Assembly (NCBI GenBank): GCA_964389025.1
Contig: CAYMCQ010000002.1
Coordinates: forward strand, 45,610-109,609
Source: CAYMCQ01 sp964389025
GTDB lineage: Bacteria; Verrucomicrobiota; Verrucomicrobiia; Limisphaerales; CAYMCQ01
Direction: 5' to 3'
DNA length: 64,000 nt
Position 1 is the first letter of the stretch; each line of letters opens with the position of its first letter. The notes beneath the pieces were generated by a model. The model was not told where the DNA came from, did not search any database, and saw only the letters and a list, made by a program, of their open reading frames with translations. Shown one piece after another: positions 32,648-41,114 of the stretch. The position numbers and the translations under genes were made by a program.

Positions 32648-32682
32648 CAAACCGTCGCCTTCAGCCACTCGGCCATCTCTCC
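32591..32682 (-). tRNA. tRNA-Ser (anticodon GCT), with encoded CCA
   Basis: On the minus strand the gene begins GGAGAGATGGCCGAGTGGC; the acceptor stem GGAGAGA pairs with TCTCTCC, followed by discriminator G and CCA. The anticodon arm is CGGTTTGCTAAACCG with anticodon GCT. A long variable arm (ATACGGGTTAAACCGTAT) is typical of serine tRNAs, and the T arm is GAGGGTTCGAATCCCTC. Its 3' 57 bases overlap the end of the serine recombinase gene on the opposite strand. Confidence 0.95.
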
Positions 32683-32749
32683 AGCCGCGCATAATGAAGC
32701 CGCATTCACCAGCTGATTCAAGAACATTTTGCCAGTGTGCAGATCCAAG

Positions 32750-32821
32750 GTCTTAATCTTAATCTTTCTCTTACTCTTAATCGAGTCCCGCGGATGCAAG
32801 GAGTAAGATTAAGATTAAGAC
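32750..32821. repeat. Inverted repeat of TTAATC/GATTAA hexamers
   Basis: GTCTTAATCTTAATC (32750-32764) and GATTAAGATTAAGAC (32807-32821) are perfect 15-bp arms, and TTACTC/GAGTAA inside extends the pairing. It lies just beyond tRNA-Ser, outside the integrated element. The hexamer units suggest a simple-sequence-derived dispersed palindrome; a bidirectional terminator role is possible. Confidence 0.65.
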
Positions 32822-32885
32822 TGCCGGCAAATTCTCCGGCACGGCATACTTTCCACACAACGGAAGCGAACTCAAGTCGCGCAGT

Positions 32886-34550
32886 TCATTTCGTTTCCTC
32901 TGACGAAAACCACCAGCGCCTGCGCGGCTGATAGCGGCGCAATGCTTCGGCTCGAAATTCCGCGACCAGCCGGAGCCGCGCGCGCAAAGCGAAAACCACA
33001 TCCACCATCAGCGCGATCACGCCCCACAGGGCAACTCCCTCGCCAAATCCCCAATGCTGACTGAACCGGTTATCGAGAGATACGAGCGTGAAAAAAACTC
33101 CGAGATAAACCGCCCACGGCAGAAAAAGAATCTGCGTGGCGGTGTTGCTGCACGCCTTGGTGAAATTTTTCGCCGTCAAGCCCTGCCACATGCCGACCCA
33201 ACTGAGCGCGACAGCATCAGCGACGAGAAAAAATATCATGACGACGAAAAGGACGATGATCACGGTTCGCTCCTCGCCGCCACTTGCTCTGCCGGAAATA
33301 TGGTTCAACACCACGAAAAACAGGAGCAGATTCAACAACAAGACCGCGATGATCGGCCCAGTAAATTGCTTTCGAATCGCCAACAGTTGGCCGCGCAAAA
33401 TTTCCTTCACGGTCGTCGGTGTGGAAAGCAGAAGCTCCAGCGCTCCGTCGCGCCGGTCTTCCGCGAACCGTCTGGTCGCCAAAGGAATGATCCTCAGTTT
33501 CAGGAATGAATTCAACGTGAACGCGACCAGCACAAGCAGGGGAGATTCAGGCCAGGCGTCCCTGTTTTTCAGGAAGATTCCGAGCCAGATGACGACGGCG
33601 GTTGCGAGTCCGAACCAGATTGCTAAAAACTGCAGCCGGTTCCGCGCCGAGAGCCAGAGCACGGGATTGATTTCCAGCAGCCGCGTGCGCCAGGTTCGCC
33701 GGACTTCAGGCGCGCCGAAATTCCAGTCCTGCCAGCGCTTGCGCCAGCCTTTGGGCGCGATTTCCAGCGGACTGTCCTTCCAGGAACGCGGCGTCGCAAT
33801 CAGCGCGACCAACAGAAACAGCCAGCTCATCGCGTGAATCGTGATCAGCGACCACCAAAACTGCGGGGCATTTTTCGCAGTTGCAAATCCGCTCGACGCC
33901 ATCCCAAACGCGAATCCCGGACTCGGCAGAAAAAATGCAAGCGGGTCTCTGCTGGATTTTGTCACAAACTCCTGCCAGAGCAATCCGGCCACCGGCGCGC
34001 CAATCACGAAGCAAAAAATCATCAGGAAACAGAACCCCGCCACGTTTCCTTCCTTGCGCAACAAACTCGACGAGCAGATTCCCGCGCTCAACGAAAAGAA
34101 AAGTGTGACGAGCAAAACCAAAGTCATCCGGCCAAATTCCGCGAGCGACACGCTGCCCATCAACAGCGGCAGCGCCATCACCGGCAAGATTGCCAGCAGC
34201 GAATAAAACGCGTTCAACGAAGTCGCTGCCAGTTTTCCGAAAACGATGTCATAACTTTTCAAGTCGGTCAGGAAAAGCAGTCCCAAAGTCCCTTCGCGCT
34301 TTTCAACGCTGATGCAGTCCGCCGTCGTGTGAACTCCGGCCAGCACGGCGAAGAAAAACCCAATGACCGCCAGCGACATGAAGATGTTTTTGCCGGTGGA
34401 CTGGGGATCGCCCGCCGCCGGGCTGAACGTGACAAGCATCCAGCCAACCAATGTGATGGCCGTCAACGCCGCGATGAACCGTGTCCAGTAAGTGCGCGGC
34501 TTTCGCGATGCGACGCGCAGTTCCCGTTCGACGATGGGAAGAAATCTCAT
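32886..34550 (-). CDS. ABC-2-type transporter permease, third of three
   Basis: The start at 34550 (MRFLPIVERELRVASRKPRT) matches the N-termini of the two neighbouring paralogues; the open frame upstream is noise. The 554-aa product has about twelve hydrophobic segments in two sets, with a conserved loop ADCISVEKREGTLGLLFLTD after the first segments and EDRRDGALELLLSTPTTVKE in the second half. These E-R-E-G-TL motifs are typical of ABC-2 permeases of the gliding/export type. The gene overlaps the upstream paralogue by 4 bases (ATGA). No ATP-binding gene lies within the cluster. Substrate unknown. Confidence 0.85.
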   Translation of the reverse strand: MRFLPIVERELRVASRKPRTYWTRFIAALTAITLVGWMLVTFSPAAGDPQSTGKNIFMSLAVIGFFFAVLAGVHTTADCISVEKREGTLGLLFLTDLKSYDIVFGKLAATSLNAFYSLLAILPVMALPLLMGSVSLAEFGRMTLVLLVTLFFSLSAGICSSSLLRKEGNVAGFCFLMIFCFVIGAPVAGLLWQEFVTKSSRDPLAFFLPSPGFAFGMASSGFATAKNAPQFWWSLITIHAMSWLFLLVALIATPRSWKDSPLEIAPKGWRKRWQDWNFGAPEVRRTWRTRLLEINPVLWLSARNRLQFLAIWFGLATAVVIWLGIFLKNRDAWPESPLLVLVAFTLNSFLKLRIIPLATRRFAEDRRDGALELLLSTPTTVKEILRGQLLAIRKQFTGPIIAVLLLNLLLFFVVLNHISGRASGGEERTVIIVLFVVMIFFLVADAVALSWVGMWQGLTAKNFTKACSNTATQILFLPWAVYLGVFFTLVSLDNRFSQHWGFGEGVALWGVIALMVDVVFALRARLRLVAEFRAEALRRYQPRRRWWFSSEETK

Positions 34551-36256
34551 GTTCGTGGCGACAGGATGACCGGCGGAAGATTTGTGCGCGGGTGCGGCGC
34601 GGCTCTCGGCGTCCAGATTGGCCTCGCAGTTCCAGCAGCAACAGTCCGAAACTTTGAGTGAAGATTGCGCATCGCCCACACAGTGAAGAAAATGTCCTTT
34701 CCGATCATAAGCCCGCCGACAATGAACGCCGTGATCCAAAATGGCCAACTCGCCCAGGTAATCAGAAACATCAAGTAGCCTTGCGCGAACAGCGACGCGA
34801 GCCACGGAATCGCAAGAACGAACAAAATCGTTTTCATCACCGCGATATTCGGGCGGCGCGTCGTCAGACCCATCCACATCCCGAACCACGCCAGCGCCGT
34901 CAGGTCGGCCAGCGTCACCGTGATGCTGACGAGCGTTGAAACGAACTGGCCTTCAGGCGAAAAAAATTGCTGCGGCATTCCACTGCCCATTCCCATCATT
35001 TCACTCATCTGCAAAAAACCGAACACGCCCTGGGTCAAAACGATTACCGCCGCCGGAACAAAAAACAACCTCGCCAGCGCGCTCCATTGTCCCCGGATGA
35101 TTTTTTTCTCCGGCAGCGGCGATGCCAGCAAAAGTTCCAGCGCGCCAGTGCGCCACGCCTCGATAAAAAACCGGCTTGCCTGTGTAGCCATCCAAAATTT
35201 CAGCCCCAAAATGACAACGCCGAAGAAAAAGTTCGCGCCCATCAACATGCCGTAGTTCACGCCGCGGTTTTCGTTGCTCCAATTGTAAGCTACGACAAAC
35301 GTGAAGAGCGCGACGCAGGCGAACGAAAAAACCCACAAGAACAGCCAGCGCCAGCGTTGCCGGTGCGCCAGCCACAATGCAGGATTGATTTCCAACAGCC
35401 GCCGTCGCCGACGCCCGCGCCCGCGGTCAGTCCCAAACCGCAAACTGTAGAGCCAATTTTTTTTGACCGACGTTCCGCCCGCAGTTTTTTCGTGAAACGC
35501 GCGGGGTGTGAAGACGCTCGCGAGCGCCAGAAAAATCCAGCCGAGAAAATTCGGGACGGCAAAACTCCACCAAAACATTTTCACAGTCGCGTTCCCGGCA
35601 AGCCTGCAGCCGAACCATGGACTCGCGTAGCTGAACAGCGCGACGAACGGCCTGTTCAGCGCCTCCGCAATCCAAGCGTCAATCAGTGGCAGCCCGACGA
35701 CGAAGATCAAAAGCAAAAACAACGTCCCGCCCAGCGCCTTTTGCGATTCGCGGCTGATCGAGGAGACGAACATCCCGGCGGCGAGCGAAAAGAACAGTGT
35801 GTTCGCCAGGACCAGCATCCGTTGCCAGAACTCCGCGCCCGTCACGCCGCCCATGAGCAGCGTGATCCCGACGATTGGAAAAATCGCCAGCAGCGCATAA
35901 AACGTCCGCAGCGACATCGCCATCAATTTCCCGAGCACCACATCGTAGCCGCGCAAGTCCGTGAGGAACAAAAGTCCGAGCGTCCCTTCGCGCTTTTCCT
36001 CGCTCAAAGTGTCCGAGCTGAAGAACACGCCCGCAAAACACGCGCAAACAAAACTCATCCACGTCAGAATCGCAAACAGCACCGCACCGAGACTCAGCGG
36101 AAACATTCCACCCTGCATTTCCATCAGCCCGCCGATGCCGAGGAACGCCGCCGAAATCGTGATAGTCACCAGCGCCGCGACGACGCGCAGCCAGAAGGTG
36201 CTGCGTTTGCGCGCCGCCACGCGCAACTCGCGGTCAACGATGGGCAGGAAAGTCAT
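34547..36256 (-). CDS. ABC-2-type transporter permease, second of three
   Basis: The 569-aa product begins MTFLPIVDRELRVAARKRST and has the same layout as its neighbours: hydrophobic segments, the loop SDTLSEEKREGTLGLLFLTD at about residues 75-95, and a second-half loop IEAWRTGALELLLASPLPEK. Multi-pass inner-membrane location is clear. It shares a 4-base overlap with the downstream paralogue and starts 2 bases before the stop of the upstream one, so the three form one operon. The C-terminal tail after the last membrane segment is Pro/Arg-rich (IWTPRAAPHPRTNLPPVILS) and overlaps the start of the next gene. Confidence 0.85.
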   Translation of the reverse strand: MTFLPIVDRELRVAARKRSTFWLRVVAALVTITISAAFLGIGGLMEMQGGMFPLSLGAVLFAILTWMSFVCACFAGVFFSSDTLSEEKREGTLGLLFLTDLRGYDVVLGKLMAMSLRTFYALLAIFPIVGITLLMGGVTGAEFWQRMLVLANTLFFSLAAGMFVSSISRESQKALGGTLFLLLIFVVGLPLIDAWIAEALNRPFVALFSYASPWFGCRLAGNATVKMFWWSFAVPNFLGWIFLALASVFTPRAFHEKTAGGTSVKKNWLYSLRFGTDRGRGRRRRRLLEINPALWLAHRQRWRWLFLWVFSFACVALFTFVVAYNWSNENRGVNYGMLMGANFFFGVVILGLKFWMATQASRFFIEAWRTGALELLLASPLPEKKIIRGQWSALARLFFVPAAVIVLTQGVFGFLQMSEMMGMGSGMPQQFFSPEGQFVSTLVSITVTLADLTALAWFGMWMGLTTRRPNIAVMKTILFVLAIPWLASLFAQGYLMFLITWASWPFWITAFIVGGLMIGKDIFFTVWAMRNLHSKFRTVAAGTARPIWTPRAAPHPRTNLPPVILSPRT

Positions 36257-36258
36257 GG

Positions 36259-37848
36259 TCAGTTTATTGCCCGGTAAAAGGAAAATTTTCGCTCGTTCAA
36301 GTTACGAAATAATCGCAGCCAGAACAATAACGCAAACAACAATTGCACCACCGCCAAAGTCGAAACCGAAGTGTAGGAATATCCTCCGAACCCATATTTC
36401 GGCGGTGTGAGAAACCAAAATGATAGTGGAACAATGACCATCGGCAGCGCCACAGACCAAAGAATCGTCCGAAGCAGCGAGATGATGAAATTCCTGCTGC
36501 TCAACGAACAATAAAGCCCGATAACAGGTAGAGTCGTAAAGGTCGTCGCGAAAAACAGGATGTGCCGGTTCTCATCCATTTTTTCGAACGTGTTCGTCCA
36601 ATAAATCCAGACGCCGAGCAGCAGCAGGATTGCCGGAAGAAATTGTCCCCACAAACCGCGCAACCGCCCGTTGATGATGTCCTTAACTTTCAGGGGCGCG
36701 ACGAGCAGAAGTTCGAGAACGCCGGTTTCGCGTTCGCGCTGGAAACTTCCCGCCGCGCTCGATGCGATGCTCAAAACCAGGAGCCATGCCATGAACGAGT
36801 GGATTTCGTGAAATCTGATCTGATAAAGGTTCCCGTCCCAAAGCGCGATGGTCATCACCGAGACCATCACCGCGAACCAGCCCCAGATCACCAGACGTCC
36901 CGACCAAGTCCGCACTTCGAGCCAGCCGATGGGATTGCGTTCGAGTTTGAATTTCATCCAACGTTTGAATAGCGAAAGCATGACGACCGGCGTGCAAAGA
37001 TATTTTTCCCACCAGATTTGAAAAGCCGAGCGCGGTTTTTCCTGCCAGTTGCGGCGGACGTTTCGCGCGGCGATGAGAACGATTACCCACAAAGCAGCCA
37101 GCGAAACCAAACTCATCACGCCCGCGCTGACGAGCCATGCGACTTGAGCAGTCTTTGGAGACGAAAGAATTCCGCGGTATGCTCCGCCGAAGTTCGTCGC
37201 AACCATAAGCGCTCCTTCGGTAAACTGCTCAAATGTGACATCCCACCTTGCGCTTGGGATGCGAGGAATAATCAGAGCGCAGGCGATCAAATAATTGAGC
37301 AGTCCGAACACCATGCCGAACACCACCGCGAATGATTCCGCTCCCACTAACGCGCGCGCCCAAATCTTCGTGCTTGATGACGCCAGAATCCCCGCCGCCA
37401 GCGCCCAACACAGCGAACAGAAATTCATCATGCCGGACATGAACACTTCCTTCCAACTCACGCCGCCCATCAGAAAGCAAATCATGAACACCGGCAGCAC
37501 CGCAATGCACAGCGTCGCCGCGCGCAAGCCATGCGCAAAACTTTTCGCGAGCACGATGTCTTTGGGCTTGAGCAAAGTAAGAAAAAGCAGACCTAACGTG
37601 TTCTCGCGCCGTTCGCGGCTGATGCAATCCGCCGTCATCATCGGCACGAGAATCCAGATCGCAAAAAAAAGAACACGGTGAAGAATTGCAAAATAGCGTT
37701 GGCCCAACTGCTTCCCGAACTCGATGTCAGGAAAGAAAATAAAAACTGTGACGAGCAGCGCGCCTGCGCCGAGCACCCGCACCCAATACGTGAACGGCTG
37801 GCGCGATTGCGCCCGCAACTCGCGCGCGATGACGGGAAGCAAAGTCAT
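36259..37848 (-). CDS. ABC-2-type transporter permease, first of three
   Basis: The start at 37848 (MTLLPVIARELRAQSRQPFT) corresponds to the other two permeases; a 36-codon in-frame extension to 37956 would run into the divergent gene. The 529-aa product carries the shared loop ADCISRERRENTLGLLFLTL and the second-half loop QRERETGVLELLLVAPLKVK between hydrophobic segments. It is first in the operon; the promoter should lie in the 107 bases before the divergent esterase gene. An ABC ATPase, normally adjacent, is missing and must be encoded elsewhere. Confidence 0.85.
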   Translation of the reverse strand: MTLLPVIARELRAQSRQPFTYWVRVLGAGALLVTVFIFFPDIEFGKQLGQRYFAILHRVLFFAIWILVPMMTADCISRERRENTLGLLFLTLLKPKDIVLAKSFAHGLRAATLCIAVLPVFMICFLMGGVSWKEVFMSGMMNFCSLCWALAAGILASSSTKIWARALVGAESFAVVFGMVFGLLNYLIACALIIPRIPSARWDVTFEQFTEGALMVATNFGGAYRGILSSPKTAQVAWLVSAGVMSLVSLAALWVIVLIAARNVRRNWQEKPRSAFQIWWEKYLCTPVVMLSLFKRWMKFKLERNPIGWLEVRTWSGRLVIWGWFAVMVSVMTIALWDGNLYQIRFHEIHSFMAWLLVLSIASSAAGSFQRERETGVLELLLVAPLKVKDIINGRLRGLWGQFLPAILLLLGVWIYWTNTFEKMDENRHILFFATTFTTLPVIGLYCSLSSRNFIISLLRTILWSVALPMVIVPLSFWFLTPPKYGFGGYSYTSVSTLAVVQLLFALLFWLRLFRNLNERKFSFYRAIN

Positions 37849-37955
37849 GTGGCTGCGGCGATTGTGAACGAGGCCGTGCGCAACTTCACGGAAAATTTTC
37901 CGACGCTCCGATTCCTTGACGGGCTTTGGCAAATGTTTAGTCTCTGCCCACTCCA

Positions 37956-39722
37956 ATGAAATTCAATCTGAACTCGCGTGCTCTGGTTCTGGCTTTGTTC
38001 ACCTCGGTAATTTTTCCCACCCGCGCAGCGGACGATTACCTGCCCGGCCCGGATTCAAAACCACAGGATGGCGTGCCGAAGGGTGAACTCATCAAATTCA
38101 TTTTTGACAAATCGAAAATTTTCCCTGGCACGACGCGCGAAGTGAACATTTATGTGCCGCAGCAATACGACCCCGCCAAGCCCGCATGCCTTTACGTCAA
38201 CCAAGACGGCGTCCAGTGGAGCGCGCCGGTCGTCTTCGACAATCTCATCCACAAGAAGGAGATGCCCGTGACCATTGGCGTCTTCGTGATGCACGGTCGT
38301 GTGAAAGCTGCGAACACGAGTGAGGCACAGGATCGTTTTAATCGCAGCTACGAATACGACGGGCTTGGCGACAATTACGTCCGCTTCCTGCTTGAAGAAC
38401 TTTTGCCTGAAGTTGAATCGCGGAAAACTTCCGATGGTCGCGCAATCCATTTTTCCAAAGACTCGAATGACCGCGCCATCGGCGGTTCGAGCAGCGGCGC
38501 GATTTGCGCGTTCACAGCAGCGTGGGAACGTCCCGATGTCTTTCGCCGCGTGTTTAGCGCGATTGGCACTTACGTCGGGCTGCGCGGCGGTGACCGTTAC
38601 CCGACGCTGATCCGCAAGTTCGAGCCGAAACCGCTCCGGATTTTTTTGCAGGATGGCTCTAACGATCTCAACATTTTCGCGGGTGACTGGTGGATGGCGA
38701 ACCAGACGATGGAGCGCGCGCTGACTTTTTCCGGCTACGAAGTGAACCACGCATGGGGCGATGGCGGTCACAGCGGCAAGCAAGGCTCCGCGATTTTTCC
38801 CGACGTGATGCGCTGGCTGTGGAAGGATTGGCCCGCGCCAGTGAAGGCAGGCGCGGGTTCGCCGCAACTCAAGGACATCCTGCTGCCTGGCGAAGATTGG
38901 CAACTGGTTGCTGAAGGCTATAAATTCACCGAAGGCCCGGCCGTCAACGCGAAGGGTGAAGTTTTCTTCACGGACATTCCAAACAACCGCATCCACAAAA
39001 TCAGTCTCGATGGCACGGTGTCCGTTTTTGTCGAGCAGACCCGCAGCGGGAGTGGTCAGGCATTCGGATTGGATGGCCGTCTCTACACAGTCACGGGCGG
39101 CGAGGAGAAGGTTCTCGCTTATGACGCCGGTGCCAAGGCGACAGTCATCGTGGAAGGATTTCGTGGCAACGACATCGTCGTGGCGCACAACGGCGACATT
39201 TACGTCACCAATCCAAACTGGACCGGCGTGAACGCGAACACCAGCCGCGTCTGGCTCATCAAGCCCGACGGCACAAAGAAGGAAGTGGACAGCGGCCTGC
39301 GCTTCTCCAACGGTCTTACGCTCTCGCCGGATCAATCACTGCTCTACGTCGCCGACAGCCGCTCGCATTGGATTTACAGTTACCAGATTCAGCCTGACGG
39401 CTCGCTCATGTCGAAGCAAAAGTTTTTCTGGCTGCACGAGCCGGACAACGCGGATGACGCAGGCGCGGACGGAATGCGCGTTGACCGCGATGGACGTCTG
39501 TATGTCGCCACGCGGATGGGAATTCAAGTGTGCGATCAAGCCGGCAGAGTCCAGTGCATCATCCCGACTCCAAACGGAAAAGTTTCAAACCTTTGTTTCG
39601 GCGGAGACAATTTTGACACGATCTTCGCGACGTGCGGCGACAAAGTTTTCAAACGCAAACTCAAGGTGCAAGGCGCGCAGGCTTGGGACAAGCCGAACAA
39701 ACCGCCGACACCGAGGTTGTGA
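37956..39722 (+). CDS. Secreted esterase fused to SMP-30/gluconolactonase domain
   Basis: The 588-aa product has an N-terminal signal peptide (LNSRALVLALFTSVIFPTRA). Residues about 45-290 form an esterase D-like alpha/beta-hydrolase: REVNIYVPQQYDPAKPACLY, the nucleophile elbow GGSSSGAICAFTAAW near 175-189, and AWGDGGHSGKQG with the catalytic His near 267. Residues about 310-575 form an SMP-30/gluconolactonase six-bladed propeller: FTEGPAVNAKGEVFFTDIPN, GLRFSNGLTLSPDQSLLYVA and GMRVDRDGRLYVATRMGIQV. The second part hydrolyses sugar lactones in known relatives; the first ester bonds. Together they suit periplasmic breakdown of esterified plant sugars. It is a single gene divergent from the permeases. 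Confidence 0.9.
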   Translation: MKFNLNSRALVLALFTSVIFPTRAADDYLPGPDSKPQDGVPKGELIKFIFDKSKIFPGTTREVNIYVPQQYDPAKPACLYVNQDGVQWSAPVVFDNLIHKKEMPVTIGVFVMHGRVKAANTSEAQDRFNRSYEYDGLGDNYVRFLLEELLPEVESRKTSDGRAIHFSKDSNDRAIGGSSSGAICAFTAAWERPDVFRRVFSAIGTYVGLRGGDRYPTLIRKFEPKPLRIFLQDGSNDLNIFAGDWWMANQTMERALTFSGYEVNHAWGDGGHSGKQGSAIFPDVMRWLWKDWPAPVKAGAGSPQLKDILLPGEDWQLVAEGYKFTEGPAVNAKGEVFFTDIPNNRIHKISLDGTVSVFVEQTRSGSGQAFGLDGRLYTVTGGEEKVLAYDAGAKATVIVEGFRGNDIVVAHNGDIYVTNPNWTGVNANTSRVWLIKPDGTKKEVDSGLRFSNGLTLSPDQSLLYVADSRSHWIYSYQIQPDGSLMSKQKFFWLHEPDNADDAGADGMRVDRDGRLYVATRMGIQVCDQAGRVQCIIPTPNGKVSNLCFGGDNFDTIFATCGDKVFKRKLKVQGAQAWDKPNKPPTPRL

Positions 39723-39754
39723 GCGCAGATTGGCAGTTAAATGATCGCTGGAAT

Positions 39755-39831
39755 TGGTGCATCCGGATGGAGTTGAACCATCAACCTTCTGATCCGTAGT
39801 CAGATGCTCTATCCAATTGAGCTACGGATGC
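39755..39831 (-). tRNA. tRNA-Arg (anticodon ACG), with encoded CCA
   Basis: On the minus strand the gene begins GCATCCGTAGCTCAATTGG; the acceptor stem GCATCCG pairs with CGGATGC followed by A and CCA. The anticodon arm TCTGACTACGGATCAGA gives anticodon ACG. The T arm is GATGGTTCAACTCCATC. No integrase is adjacent. Confidence 0.95.
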
Positions 39832-39965
39832 ACAAACAGGGCGAAAACTTACAAGCCGCTCTTGCAACCCGCAAGCGATTTTGAAACTCATTGATCTCCA
39901 ATGTTGACAAAAAATCGGGTTGGCGTAAGAAAGGGCCAGGCCATCGGCATCAAAACTCTAATCCT

Positions 39966-41111
39966 ATGAAAACATTTACCAAAGCAACTGTAGAAACTTT
40001 TCAACGTTGGTTTTTATTTTTTTCGCTCGCTGCCTGTGCATCGCTTCAGGCCGCCGATCATCGCGATGCGCCAGGCATTGCCGAGGACGGCCGCGCCGAC
40101 TTGCTGGACGTTTATGCCTTTGTCAATCCGAACAACAGCAACATTGTGTTCGCTGCCACAGTGAACCCATTTGTCATCGGTGGCGCGCTGCAAGTGGCGT
40201 TTTCCCCCGACGTGCTTTACCAGTTCAAAATTGACAACAATGGCGACAACAAAGAGGACCTCGTCATTCAGGGGGTTTTCACGCCCACAGTTCCGGGACC
40301 GCAAATGGTCACGGTTCTCGGTCCGGACAAACCGCGCGCGGCTGGCCCGAAGAGCCTGCTCCTGAATGAAAAGCGGGTGATTAATTTTACGGGACTGGCC
40401 AACGGCACTGTCATTACAGGCACCAACGGAATGCGCGCCTTCGCTGGATTGCGGGATGACCCGTTTTTCATTGACCTCATCTGGGTGTTGCGTTTGCTCG
40501 GCCTCCAGCCCGGCGGCCCGATCACAAATCGAAACGGCGGGATTGATTTCTTTAATTCTTTGAACTGCTCTATATTTGCCGTGGAAGTCCCGCCAGCCTT
40601 GTTGCGCGGAGAATCGGGTGATGTGATTCGCGTTTGGAGCACTACCAGCCGCCCGCGCACCACGGTTCGTTCCTCCAAGCCGGACAAAGAGGACAAGGAC
40701 TCGCGCGTTTTTGTTCAAGTTGACCGGACTGCGCTGCCCGTCATCAACACCGTCCTGATGCCTCCAGCTCGCAAGGATGAGTTTAACCGCGCGATACCAA
40801 GACAGGACCGCGTATTGTTCCGTGACACAGCCATCGCAAGCCTCGTGAGCGTCAACGGCGACCCGGCCTACAGCGGCATCATTGCCGACATCCTGCTCCC
40901 CGACGTGCTGACGCTCGACATGTCCAACACCGGTGGCTTTCTCAATGGCCGCAGGCCGCAAGACGACGTGGTTGATACGGTCTTAAGTGTGGCGAGCAAC
41001 GGCGCGGTCACAACGGACAACGTCAACACAAACGACGTTCCGTTCCTTCCGGATTTTCCATTCTTCCCGCCGGCACACCCGGCGTCCAAGGCAATTCCGG
41101 GGCGCAACTAG
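39966..41111 (+). CDS. DUF4331 family exported protein
   Basis: The start at 39966 gives a signal-like N-terminus (KATVETFQRWFLFFSLAACA); the 25-codon upstream extension is not believed. The 381-aa product shows the DUF4331 opening ADHRDAPGIAEDGRADLLDV directly after the signal, then YAFVNPNNSNIVFAATVNPF, and DDVVDTVLSVASNG near the end. The family is found in the periplasm or outside the cell; its function is unknown to me. It is followed after 3 bases by a TPR-protein gene, an arrangement that suggests joint function. Confidence 0.88.
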   Translation: MKTFTKATVETFQRWFLFFSLAACASLQAADHRDAPGIAEDGRADLLDVYAFVNPNNSNIVFAATVNPFVIGGALQVAFSPDVLYQFKIDNNGDNKEDLVIQGVFTPTVPGPQMVTVLGPDKPRAAGPKSLLLNEKRVINFTGLANGTVITGTNGMRAFAGLRDDPFFIDLIWVLRLLGLQPGGPITNRNGGIDFFNSLNCSIFAVEVPPALLRGESGDVIRVWSTTSRPRTTVRSSKPDKEDKDSRVFVQVDRTALPVINTVLMPPARKDEFNRAIPRQDRVLFRDTAIASLVSVNGDPAYSGIIADILLPDVLTLDMSNTGGFLNGRRPQDDVVDTVLSVASNGAVTTDNVNTNDVPFLPDFPFFPPAHPASKAIPGRN

Positions 41112-41114
41112 AAC

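Noticed and set aside
34967..36277. 436-codon plus-strand open frame opposite the permeases
   Set aside because: Shadow of the ABC permease gene; product is Gln/Arg/His-rich without recognisable domain.
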